DNA of 64,000 nt. Source: Austropuccinia psidii. Lineage: Eukaryota; Basidiomycota; Pucciniomycetes; Pucciniales; Sphaerophragmiaceae. Made by a program: the position numbers and the translations under genes. The notes under the pieces are model-generated. The model saw only the letters and a list, made by a program, of their open reading frames with translations, was not told the DNA's origin and ran no database searches. Numbering within the stretch: the first letter of the stretch is position 1; the number at the start of each line of letters is the position of its first letter. The DNA lies in contig JALGQZ010000018.1 of the NCBI GenBank assembly GCA_023105745.1, positions 21,722,132 through 21,786,131 of the forward strand, in the 5' to 3' direction. Below, one piece after another: positions 1 to 9,849 of this stretch.

Positions 1-1121
1 GCATCTCTGGAGTTTAGTGATTAAACCTTAAAAGTAATTTTAGATAGTTTTAAAATAAAACCATCACTTTAAAGTAATTTTCTCAGATTTTAAAATAAAA
101 CCTGATCATTTCAAAGTAATTTTACTACTTTTAAGCTAAAGTAGAACCCCTTAAATCAATTCAATTTCATCAAGATACATATACAACTAAAATAAAACCC
201 ATCAACAACCACAACTAAATTATTTAACATAATCAACAACATTTTCACATCCATATTCACATTAATCACCTATCCATTCAGAAGTTATAAGAAACAATTT
301 TTACATTATACTGGAAATATATTTCTTTCAGTCCTGAACTATCTCCAAATTAATAACTTTACATTAAATTAAGACTACTCCTATTATAACATCAATATTT
401 AAAATAAACAGCTTACCATTACATAGATCAAAGGGTTTGTTGAACTCATAAGCTATAAATTTATTATTTTTTATAACCTCACAAAACATATCACATATTA
501 TACTATAGTAGTTGAATCTTTTAGGTTATAAATATAGCTCAACATTCAGTCAATTTAACCTATTTTACCTGAATATATTTCAAGTTATTTTTCCCTTAAT
601 AATCATTTACTGTTATAAGTGATATCAAGTGCTATTTATTTCTCTCTCATATTGTAGCTTTCTGTACTATTTCACTTTAAAAAAAAAAACATAAAATATA
701 TATATAAGAGTTTTGTTTGGATTGTTGAATAGTAAGAAGTTTGTTCTTCTTTATTCTTTTTTTTATATCATTTATCATCTTTTGTAAAATTATTTTGGTG
801 TAATTCAACCAGATTTTCTGGAAGTTTTAAAAAGTATTTATTTATTAAGGTTTTAACTAACCATTTTTTTAAGTAGAGCAAAGTCTGATTAGAGATTGTT
901 GAGTACAATATTTTCTGATCAAGCCACTATCAATAATAAAAATTGATTTGGTGAACTCAGTAAAGATAACTTAGCATATTAGGAAGGGCAGTCTAGATTA
1001 TTCTAGCACACGAGCAGAGCAAGGGTTACAAGTCCCAAAACAGCAATTCAAAACTGTTTTCTTGTAATTTCCCCTTCCAGGTACTGCCTCATTTTATCCC
1101 ACACGCAGAGGAGTTCCCACA
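1..1121 (+). repeat. 5' LTR of A1 (3' part only)
   Basis: It is almost identical to 12218-13339 and similar to 10922-12048. It ends in CCCACA directly before the primer-binding site. The first half, with U3 and the TATA region, lies left of the window. It is much closer to the third LTR (12049-13339) than to the middle LTR (9850-12048). Confidence 0.9.
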
Positions 1122-1142
1122 TCTGGTGTCCCAACAGTGGCA
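1122..1142 (+). other. Primer-binding site of A1
   Basis: TGGTGTCCCAACAGTGG begins two bases after the LTR end. It starts with TGG, as expected for pairing with a tRNA 3' CCA. The same sequence is present in A3 in reverse (63951-63968). I cannot name the tRNA. Confidence 0.7.
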
Positions 1143-1216
1143 GGCAGATAGGAATATAATCAGAATAATTCCAGCTTGATCTTAAAAATAATAATAATAA
1201 ATAAATATATTTTTGA

Positions 1217-1501
1217 AAACTGGAATCAAATAATTTTACATATAAGAAGGAAACATCATCATCTCCCCATTCATCATCAAAAGCCTCATCTGAATCATAT
1301 CATTACTATTACCCATTAAAACAATTCACACCACCAGGACAAGAATCACAAGCAGATTCTAGCTTACTGGTTTCCACCCCAAAAACAAGGAAGAAGGAAG
1401 AGGAAAGGTTGAAAGAATTCTTTTTCAGCCTTATTCAAGACTTCAAAAGTAGAAAGCAGAAAGAAGGGAAATTTGAAGGAAGATCCTACAAAATAGAACA
1501 A
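1217..1501 (+). other. Conserved AUG-less N-terminal extension of A1 Gag
   Basis: This frame is continuous with the Gag ORF at 1502. It is closed upstream by TGA at 1214-1216 and contains no ATG. Its translation is conserved in A3 (minus strand, 63870 to 63609): both have Ser-rich runs, then YYYPLK, GQESQ, TPKT and LIQD in the same order, although A3 has a frameshift after TPKT. Conservation as protein suggests that it is translated. The first near-cognate start is CTG at 1220-1222 in the context AAACTGG (A at -3, G at +4), and A3 keeps the same context. The alternative is a short leader exon supplying an AUG, which I cannot see. Confidence 0.55.
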
Positions 1502-4500
1502 ATGGAACAGTCAACATCAAAATTACCACCTTTGCCTGAAGATACTGTTGAAGAACAGTATGAGGAAGAGAGTGAAGAAGAAGATCAATCTGAACATGTA
1601 AAAAATATTTTAAGTCAGTTGCAGATTCTCCTGAAAGGATCAAAGAAGAAGAAAGGTAAAAGAAGAGAATCAACATCATACACACCAGGAGCCAGTCCTA
1701 GTGAAGCTACTTTACCCAGACATGTTAGACCAGAAGAATCACCAATTTCACCAACACCTGTACCTAGAGCAACCTCTACCCCGGTAACAGAGCCAAGATC
1801 ATCAAATGTTCCAAGAAAAGTTTTTGTTTCAACACCAACACATCCAAGTCCATTACATCAGGAAATTCCAAGACAAGAAAGATCTGTAGTAAAAATAAAA
1901 GCAAAAAATTATAATCTTAATTTCAATGGTGAAGAAGTTGAAAAATTTATCAAGAAGATTGAAAGAATAGCCCAAATTGAAGGTGCAACAGAAGAAGATC
2001 TGGCAATGCAGATGGCCTTCTGGACAACAGATTCCAAAATTAGTGATGCAATAGAAGCTATGCCTGGTTATGAAGAAGGAAACTGGACACAGCTCAAGAA
2101 AGATCTCATTACTAAGTGGGGAAGAGTGGAACCTGAGAGAAGATACAGAAAGGATTCCCTGCTAAAATTATTCAATGATACCCAAGATAATGGAGGAATT
2201 AGTACTCTTTCACAGTATAAAATGTTTATTGGAGAATATGAAAAAATTATCACTTACCTTCTAAGATATAAATATATTCCCCAGGATAATATGTACCATG
2301 AAGATATTTTTGATTGTCTTTCTTCTGATGTCAAAGGAGCTATTAGCAAAGAGATGATTAAGGAAAATGTAATGGTTAGAGAAGAAGATGGAGGATATCT
2401 TATACCACCTATGAGAGTATTGAAAAAGTATATTGAGCAAGAATTGGAAGCTAGAATATTAGTAACCAAAAGGCTTTCTTCCCCACATAGGAAAGAAAGA
2501 GGTGACTATGGAGTGAAAGAAAGAAAAGTACAGTTCAAAGAAGAGTCATTTCCAGGAATGCAAGAAGCACTGAAGAAGATGAAAGAGCTTACAAAATCCC
2601 TCAAAGAACAGCAGGAACCCTCTAAAAAAGAAATATTAAAGGAAAAGGATGATATTAAACAGTTCATGGATCAACTTAGTGAGCTAACAAGTCTTGCTAC
2701 AACTCAGAAAAGAAACCCAATTCAATTTCAGACATCAAATCAGGAGTTAAATACAAAATCTAATCAAATTCCAGCTTCATCAAGTCATTTCCCTTATATT
2801 CCAGCACAACAAGGACCTAGACCACAGTATAAGTGTACCTATTGTCTGAAGGATGGACATACTGTTAGCAGGTGTAATGATTTAACAGAAGATATTGAAA
2901 AACGTATTGTACGTAAAGCTGGAAGTTCTTTCTATTTTCCTAATTTTCAAAGAGTCCCAATTGAAGGAGAACAGATACCAAGGGATCTAGTAAGACAGTT
3001 TGCAGCTGAACAAGAAGTTCTCACCAAGAAGTTTCTAGAAGAGAAAGATAAAAAAGTACCAAAAGCTGAAGAACAAAAGAAAGAAGAAAAGTCAACAGCT
3101 GTTGTCTCAATGGAAGATTGGGGTGAATGGCAACCACCATGTATTTCTACTGGATTAGAGCCATTAAATATTAATTTTGGATTAAGACAGACTAAGCAAA
3201 GAATGGAAAGGGAAGAAAGAAATAAATCAAAATCTCAAAATATTCCTGAAAAGTTACCAGTACAATCTAAAGAGGTAATAAAAAAGAAAGTTAATTTTCC
3301 AGGTGGATATATTGAAGAAGAAGATACTGAGGAAGGTGAAAGAGTTATTATACCTTCAAAATACAAGGAGCCTAAGGATCCAAATATTATTAAAGAACCA
3401 GAACCTAAGCCATTTCAACAGCCAATTCTTGAAGTGATTAAAGAAAAAACACCTGTGAAGAAACAAGAATCAGAAAAATTGTTTACAAAGCTAAATCACA
3501 AAGATTCAACACCTAGAAAATCAGTAATAAAAGAAGAAGATGGAGATTCAATAATTGAGAAGGTCATGAAAAAAGTTTTAGATCAAAAGATTCATCTCAC
3601 CTTAGAAGAAATACTGACAATTTCACCCAGTTTTACAGACCAACTCAAGTTCTTATCTGAAAAAGAAAAGAAGTATTTAATGTCAATGAAGTCAATTAAC
3701 AACCAAGAACAGTTAGCAACTCCAGAAGAAGTGATTATTGATGAAAAAATGCACTATGCTTGTCCCCTGGGTATGATGGATGTAGCAATTGGTCAAGAAG
3801 GCTATAAACTGAAAGCATTAGTTGATACTGGTTCTGAACTGAATATTATCCCAGAGATTGAGTCTATTAAAGCAAAATTAACCATGAGAGCCTTGAATAT
3901 GCGTCTAAAAGGTATTGGAGGGCATAGTACAGCAGTTGTTGGACTTGCTGAAAATACTCTGTTAGTTCTACCATCTGGTGAGGAGAGGAAGATTCACCTT
4001 TTTGTTGCCAGAGGTGCAGTTCATACTGTAATTGGTAGGCCATTTTTAGCTGATAATGGAATTAGACTTGAGCATTCTCAAGATCAAGGAGAAATATTGA
4101 GTTATAGAGAATCAGATGGTAAAAGACTTTGTATTCCAATTTGCTCACCTGAAGCAAAAGGATGGCATTCAGTACCACCAAAAGGGATGGAATTATGTAA
4201 CATGGTGAAAGCTTCAGACTGGAAAGATGCAGATGGGGAAAATTCTAAAATTAAACCCATAGAATTATCAAATGTTGTCACTGCAAAGGGGAGAAAAAAT
4301 GTTAAGTTCTATGTCCAAGAGGAATTGGATAATCAGAATCAGAGTAATATTCCAAGTCAAGGTCAGAACTTATCTATTAAGTCAAGCCCACCTAGTAAAC
4401 TAAAAGCATTTTTTAAAAAATTGAAGTTTTCAAAACCAATCAAAGTCAACCAAGAACAAAAAGAGCTAGAACCTACAGTAGTAAAAAAGGATAAAGACCA

Positions 4501-5683
4501 CCATAAAGTTAAGAGAATGTTAGCAAAGGCAGTTGAGAAAATGAAAAGGAATAAAAAAGAGGTTATTAGCTTTGATTTCCAATGTAAAGGTGCTACACCA
4601 ACTATATTAGAAGATAATTCTATACCTTTGAATTTGAATGAAGTTCAACCTGTTTCAACCACATTGCAACCAACTCTTTATCAATCAAATGAGCTAAAGG
4701 AACATAAAGCTTATGAAGGAAAACCAATCAGATCACCTGAACCCAAACCAAAATTGAACATAAGCTATATTAAAATGGAAGAAAAATCCATTGGAAGCGA
4801 GAAAGGTGAGTCTTCTGAACAAGAAAATGAATTTTATGATAGCTTGAATCCTATTTCTCCTAGTTTTTCACCAGTATATGTAAGAGTAGGTTGGGAGGAA
4901 TATCCTGTTATGGCAATAATGAATCCAGACTTAGACATAAATATTATACCAATGAAAATGGCTTTACACATTGGAATAAGTCCTAATAAAAGGAAATCAA
5001 AAGGAAAGTTAGAAAATAAACTCACTAAAAGGTACATGAACAGAGTTCAAATAGTACTACCTACAGATGAAACAATCTACATGTTATTCATGATTGAGGG
5101 AAATGAAAATCACTTAATCCTAGGTAAAGAATTTTGTGATTATTTTTCTTTGGTTCAGAAATTTAATAAGCTATTAGAAGATGAAAAGAAGGATGAAGAT
5201 TATCAGTTCAATGTAAATAGCTCCAAGCTAGTAGAAACAAATTATGAAGAATTTTTAATAAAAGATGAAAGCAAAGATAATTTAATTAAGGACTTAGCTG
5301 AAAATATGGGAGAATCCTGGACCAGTATAGAGAATTTACCTGAAGAGCATGGTGGAGATAATCAGAATCAGCTCACAGAAGAGGAAAAAGAAATACTAGA
5401 ATTATTCAATGGTTTTTTTAATTTTGAAGCTCAAAACTCAGAAGCAAAAAGTTTAGCCCAAAATATGGAGTTAAATAATCCTGAGTACTTTAATAAAAAA
5501 TACACATACCCTGAAGAAATCCCAAATACTCAATCTCAATCTCAAAATGATATTACAAATCATCCAATACCAGTTCTTGAAGAAAAGAAAATTACTAGAA
5601 ATAGAAGGGTGAAGCAATTTACTAAAAATTGTCCAAAAGATAATTCTATATCTGTGAATAAGGCAATAAAGCCAAGATATTAA
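1502..5683 (+). CDS. gag: Gag-protease polyprotein of family A (1393 aa from the first ATG)
   Basis: This is the structural polyprotein of the element, expected to form cytoplasmic virus-like particles. Order by residue: acidic, Pro/Ser-rich N-terminus; capsid-like helical region about 130-320; basic/acidic linker; CCHC zinc knuckle near 444 (C-x2-C-x4-H-x4-C); long charged coiled linker; retropepsin with catalytic DTGS at 775 and flap/C-terminal part ending near VIGRP. A second protease-shaped domain is centred on residue 1141, where NPD replaces DTG, and is followed by ILGKEF. The ORF ends without any RT. The ATG at 1502 is the first AUG after the LTR and matches the ATG of A3 at 63608. Coding similarity to A3 continues upstream (see 1217-1501). 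This is the only intact family A Gag in the window. Confidence 0.85.
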   Translation: MEQSTSKLPPLPEDTVEEQYEEESEEEDQSEHVKNILSQLQILLKGSKKKKGKRRESTSYTPGASPSEATLPRHVRPEESPISPTPVPRATSTPVTEPRSSNVPRKVFVSTPTHPSPLHQEIPRQERSVVKIKAKNYNLNFNGEEVEKFIKKIERIAQIEGATEEDLAMQMAFWTTDSKISDAIEAMPGYEEGNWTQLKKDLITKWGRVEPERRYRKDSLLKLFNDTQDNGGISTLSQYKMFIGEYEKIITYLLRYKYIPQDNMYHEDIFDCLSSDVKGAISKEMIKENVMVREEDGGYLIPPMRVLKKYIEQELEARILVTKRLSSPHRKERGDYGVKERKVQFKEESFPGMQEALKKMKELTKSLKEQQEPSKKEILKEKDDIKQFMDQLSELTSLATTQKRNPIQFQTSNQELNTKSNQIPASSSHFPYIPAQQGPRPQYKCTYCLKDGHTVSRCNDLTEDIEKRIVRKAGSSFYFPNFQRVPIEGEQIPRDLVRQFAAEQEVLTKKFLEEKDKKVPKAEEQKKEEKSTAVVSMEDWGEWQPPCISTGLEPLNINFGLRQTKQRMEREERNKSKSQNIPEKLPVQSKEVIKKKVNFPGGYIEEEDTEEGERVIIPSKYKEPKDPNIIKEPEPKPFQQPILEVIKEKTPVKKQESEKLFTKLNHKDSTPRKSVIKEEDGDSIIEKVMKKVLDQKIHLTLEEILTISPSFTDQLKFLSEKEKKYLMSMKSINNQEQLATPEEVIIDEKMHYACPLGMMDVAIGQEGYKLKALVDTGSELNIIPEIESIKAKLTMRALNMRLKGIGGHSTAVVGLAENTLLVLPSGEERKIHLFVARGAVHTVIGRPFLADNGIRLEHSQDQGEILSYRESDGKRLCIPICSPEAKGWHSVPPKGMELCNMVKASDWKDADGENSKIKPIELSNVVTAKGRKNVKFYVQEELDNQNQSNIPSQGQNLSIKSSPPSKLKAFFKKLKFSKPIKVNQEQKELEPTVVKKDKDHHKVKRMLAKAVEKMKRNKKEVISFDFQCKGATPTILEDNSIPLNLNEVQPVSTTLQPTLYQSNELKEHKAYEGKPIRSPEPKPKLNISYIKMEEKSIGSEKGESSEQENEFYDSLNPISPSFSPVYVRVGWEEYPVMAIMNPDLDINIIPMKMALHIGISPNKRKSKGKLENKLTKRYMNRVQIVLPTDETIYMLFMIEGNENHLILGKEFCDYFSLVQKFNKLLEDEKKDEDYQFNVNSSKLVETNYEEFLIKDESKDNLIKDLAENMGESWTSIENLPEEHGGDNQNQLTEEEKEILELFNGFFNFEAQNSEAKSLAQNMELNNPEYFNKKYTYPEEIPNTQSQSQNDITNHPIPVLEEKKITRNRRVKQFTKNCPKDNSISVNKAIKPRY

Positions 5684-6096
5684 AAAAAACAAATAAATAA
5701 TAATGATTATTATTATTTAGATCTCATTCCATTTCAATAAGATAGCCCAATAAAAGAGAAAAAAAAATCATGTCACTAGCTCTGTAAAATTAAACTAAGA
5801 GTTTTTTTTTCGTTTATTTATGTTTATTTTATTTATTTATTTTTTTGATCTGAAGTTATTTTTTTTATTAAGTGAGAAATTCGCATTTTTTTTTATTTTC
5901 TATCAAGTATTTTTTTAAAAAAAAAATTAAATAAAAAATAATAATAATAAATAAAACAAAAACAACCAAAAGCACTTTTGCTTTGCTAGGACTAGACCCC
6001 TAAAATAAAAATTATATAACAACAGGCATTTTTAGTAATTATTGTTTAAATTAAACTAAATAATAAAAAAAAAAAAATAATTACATACCTTAACGT
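5684..6096. other. AT-rich spacer between convergent A1 genes
   Basis: It lies between the Gag-PR stop and the end of the antisense gene. It is dominated by A/T runs and short ATAA-type repeats, with no reading frame worth reporting. Both transcripts would need to end here or overlap. No clear terminator motif is visible. Confidence 0.5.
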
Positions 6097-6672
6097 TTAG
6101 CCAAAATATAAAGGTGGATTTTCTTGCTGCTTGGCCAATCTTACAGCAGCACTATGTTTTAAAAAAAAAAAATATTATATAAATAAAACTTGGACTTACT
6201 TGATCATGTGCCTGTACCAGTGCAAACATGACTGCTCCAAATTCTTGATTATTTGGTGCTCTTGTTGAAAGGAAAAAACGTTCGGTGTACAATTCACGTA
6301 AAAATTCTGCATGTGCGAGTGCAGATCGTTCATTTCGCCATCGAAAAGTCGGAAATAATAACTGAAATCGGCTTGGAGAAATCGGATTGAGGGAGGAGTT
6401 GTATTATTATCTAAAAACGGGTTGTTACCCTCGGACTCGGGTGTGGTGGGTTGAGTATTAGTTGAGAGAGCAGGAGGCGAACTTGGTGCAAGGCCAACGT
6501 GGCCAATTAAAGGATGAACTGGGGTTGGATCTTCATGTTCGGAGCGAGTGTATAAATTGAAGGTAGGTAGACCGCGAGAAGAAATTGTAAAGCTATAATT
6601 AATGGAGTCAAGTGAGATAGTGACTTCTTGGTCACCATCAGCAATAGGTTGGATTTCTAAGGTAAATGGCAT
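6097..6672 (-). CDS. Antisense spliced gene encoding a Gag-capsid-like protein (A1)
   Basis: Exon 1 (6672-6200) starts at an ATG and gives about 157 residues. A GTAAGT donor follows at 6199. A 48-nt intron ending ACATAG (6152) leads to a short second exon with stop TAA at 6099-6097; without splicing the frame stops at once. The N-terminal half is beta-like, followed by a Pro/Ser/Thr-rich linker. The C-terminal 60 residues follow the pattern of Ty3/Gypsy capsids: LFDGEM, then a helix, F..F, I..LE and LHWY. A3 has the same gene at the same place and orientation (38686-39255 plus 49011-49024), with the donor at the same codon phase. It differs from the capsid of its own sense Gag. The function is unknown. 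A dominant or regulatory capsid fragment is an inference. Confidence 0.65.
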
Positions 6673-8160
6673 GACGACGTTAAAGGTAAATAAATAAATA
6701 ATATAATATAATATAGTGAATATATATGGAGACTACAAAAAAAAAAAAAAGAACGATATAGAGAAGAGAAGGAACGATTGACTATTTATAAACCTACTTA
6801 TCTTAACTTACAACATTATCAGACAAAATTAAAAAAAAAAAGGGGATCAGCACAATCCAAGCGATAAAAGAAAAATAGCTCACCCCAAAATTTTTTCGCT
6901 TTCGCATACGATTCAATAAATTAATTTTAATTTGAAATTTTTTATCGCAACATGTAAAAAAAAAAAACATTTAGTTTAATTAAAAAAAAAGGGGGTTGTA
7001 AAGAAATAAAACTCATAATTCATGAGATAAGAAAAATAACTCACCCCAAAATATAAAAAATCGAAAGTGCTATTCAGATTCAGGACTATGATTTCAGTGG
7101 CGTTGAAGATCACTGATCGGCATTGAGAAGAGATAGTCGAAAATTAAGATTAAAACATAAAATAACAAAATAACGAAATGATAATTAAATCTGTACGTTA
7201 CCTGTAAAAAAAAAAAAAAAAAAAGCCACAGATGGCGGCGAAGAGATAGGGATTAAAATGCTGTATTATACCCACGGGTTATCAGCCACCACTTCCTCAA
7301 CTCTTTCTATCTAAAATGACGTAAATTGTAAAAAAAATATAAATAAATTAATAAAATCAGTTTTAATTATTAAAAATAAAAAAAAATAAAAATAAAAATA
7401 AAAAATAAACAATAAAATAAATAAATAATCATTATAAATTAGATTTTTTTTATAGTCAAATAATTTTTTTTAAAAAAAAAATAATAGAAATAAAAAAAAA
7501 AGAATATAGAACAAAACAAACTTACCAAAATCATAATAATAGTAATAATAAAATAAATATAGTTTTTTTAAAAAAAAAAAAAAAAAAAAAACCCTGCAAC
7601 CATAGAATGCAAAGAAATTTTACAGTAGCAGCTATTCCAACGACGATTCCGTTTATTTTTTTTAGTTTCTCCTTTGCAATACAATAACTGTAAAAAAAAA
7701 AAAAACATTATAAATTAGTTTTTTTTATATATATAATAATAATAAAAAAAAATTAATAATAATAGAAAAACACACCGTGCCACCAAAGAAGAAAGGAGAC
7801 GGCTGCTGCAGTAGCGCAGCAAATGCTGAGTCGCTTGTTTTTTTGATGATGGTATCAAGATAAATTAACATATATAAATTTTTTTAAAAAAAGTTACGCA
7901 ACCAAAAAAAATAAAAAAAAAAAAAAAAAGGTAAATAAAAAAATTCAGCACGCAAAGCTAAAAAGAGACGACTGCTGCAGTAGCGCAGCAATGCTGAGCC
8001 ATTTTTTTTATATATTCTTTTGCAATATCAAGTAAGTATACTATATATATATATTTATAAGATTATAAAACTAAAAAAAATAATTATGAAATAAAAAAAA
8101 CATAATATGTATATAGAATATAAATAATAAGTATTAATAAATAAAAAAATTAGACATGGA
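6673..8160 (-). promoter_or_regulatory. Upstream region of the A1 antisense gene
   Basis: It is mostly A/T runs, but carries isolated GC-richer patches at 7085-7125, 7220-7235, 7615-7650, 7795-7840 and 7965-8000. Two near-copies of a self-complementary block, GCTGCTGCAGTAGCGCAGCA, lie about 170 bp apart (starts near 7804 and 7974). The corresponding place in A3 also has GC-rich inverted repeats. A promoter and 5' UTR for the antisense transcript is plausible; no transcript evidence exists. Confidence 0.35.
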
Positions 8161-8981
8161 GATGTGATTTTACAGAAAATGACAAACAAAAGGGGTATAC
8201 TTTAGCTCTATTTTATTAATGATTAACGCTTACTTATAGTAAAGATATAACACAATGAAATAATAACAAAATTAATAAGATAAAAGTAAAAAAAAAGAGA
8301 GACATGTTCATATTTAAAAATAATAATAATTAATATAAAAAACTCAAGAAAAAAAACAATTGAAACTTTAAGTAAAATAATAATATTATCAGATAGAGAA
8401 AGTTGATTCAAAACAGAGGATACTTGCACTATGGAGGAGTTTATTAATTAATTCACCAGTTTTTAATTATATTTATTTTTTATATACTTATTTCTTTGTT
8501 ATTCTTGTTTATTTATTATTATTATTATTATTTACTTTACTTTATTTTTTTTTTATTATTATTTTTTATGTTTTTGATTTTAATCCAAATCTAAGATTAA
8601 TTTGCTGAGGAATACTTATATAAGATGAATATTTATAAGTAATATATTTAGTATCAATGAGTATACTTAACAAAAATAAAAAAAAAAAAAATTAATAAAA
8701 TAAAAACATGATACAAAATATATAAATAAAGGATGAATTAATCTTTTTTTTTTATATATATCTTTATTTCACATATATTTTATAATTATTATTGTTATTT
8801 GTATAGGTATTCTATTATTTATAGTATTTTATCTTGTGGGTTATTTATTTTTTTTATGGTCCTGTATATTATGTTGGCTGTGATCCTATTTTAAATTTCA
8901 AGTTGATTGGCTAAGGCATACTCACATAATAGGAATATGTTCAAAGGATTTTTGGGACTTACTATTATATAGATTGAGATA

Positions 8982-9020
<39 letters not shown>

Positions 9021-9231
9021 AGTACATAAAAGTCCTGAGTAAGACCTTAAACTGTCTCATAAACATAATTTATACTAATTTCAGTCTGAGGACTAAAGCC
9101 AAAATCCTTAGTAAGGCCTTAAACTGTGCCAAAATCTTCTTTTTTCTTAGTTTTAATAATTCTCATATTTATTATTATTTTTTTTTATGGAAAGTCTTGG
9201 GATATTATTATATTAGTGAAAATTATGATTA

Positions 9232-9269
<38 letters not shown>

Positions 9270-9836
9270 AATGGAGAGGGAAATTGTCCCTCAAGGAGTA
9301 ATAATGATATTATTATAAAAAATAAGGGGTGGTACTTATTTCTTCTCATCACTCCTTATGATGTTGAGTTTTTGGGGGAAAGTGGCCCTTCAATAAATTT
9401 TATTCTGGAGTCTTTGTTTGTGTAGTTAGTTGAGGAAACTTCATTATTAAATTTCATACAGGTATTCTTATCACACACATATTTTTAATAAAGAGTAATA
9501 AAAAAAAACAATTATGATGTAAAAAGTAATTTTTTATTAAATGGAGAGGGAATGCATCCCTCATCACTCAAAGAGAGAAAAAAAAATATACACAAAAAAC
9601 ATTAATAAATAAAAATAAAAATTCAAGATTGATACCTTAAAGAAGACAAAATGGAGATTCAAAATCAACATAAAGAGCAAACAATAAAATGTTTCATGAA
9701 AATTCTATTGAATATTACAGGATTGTTTTTATGTGTTGTCATTTTACAAGGAGGAAGGTATGGATGAAGGAAGAAAAATGGTAAAGAAAGGGATTTGTCC
9801 CTTAAGCGTCACTGGAAATGCTGGGGACAGCATTAA
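8161..9836 (+). other. A1 non-coding 3' region with conserved blocks
   Basis: There is no coding region. Blocks shared with A2 and A3 are visible: two tandem units around 9025-9130, each with AAGNCCTTAAACTGT; a block at 9318-9375 (AAAAAATAAGGGGTGGT to GTTTTTGGGGG); and repeated TGGAGAGGG..CCCTC stem-like copies near 9270 and 9540 that resemble the polypurine tract. Conservation in three copies suggests cis-acting roles such as packaging or plus-strand priming. Confidence 0.5.
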
Positions 9837-9849
9837 ATGGAGAGGGGGA
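9837..9849 (+). other. Polypurine tract of A1
   Basis: TGGAGAGGGGGA lies directly before the LTR start TGTGGTATACC. The same arrangement, reversed, occurs at 26387-26400 (A2) and 35813-35827 (A3). It defines the 5' edge of the LTR. Confidence 0.8.

Noticed and set aside
7190..8000. Tandem-repeat array or CRISPR-like structure
   Set aside because: Only two near-copies of one block exist, with unequal AT-rich spacing. There is no regular repeat-spacer pattern, and the genome is eukaryotic.
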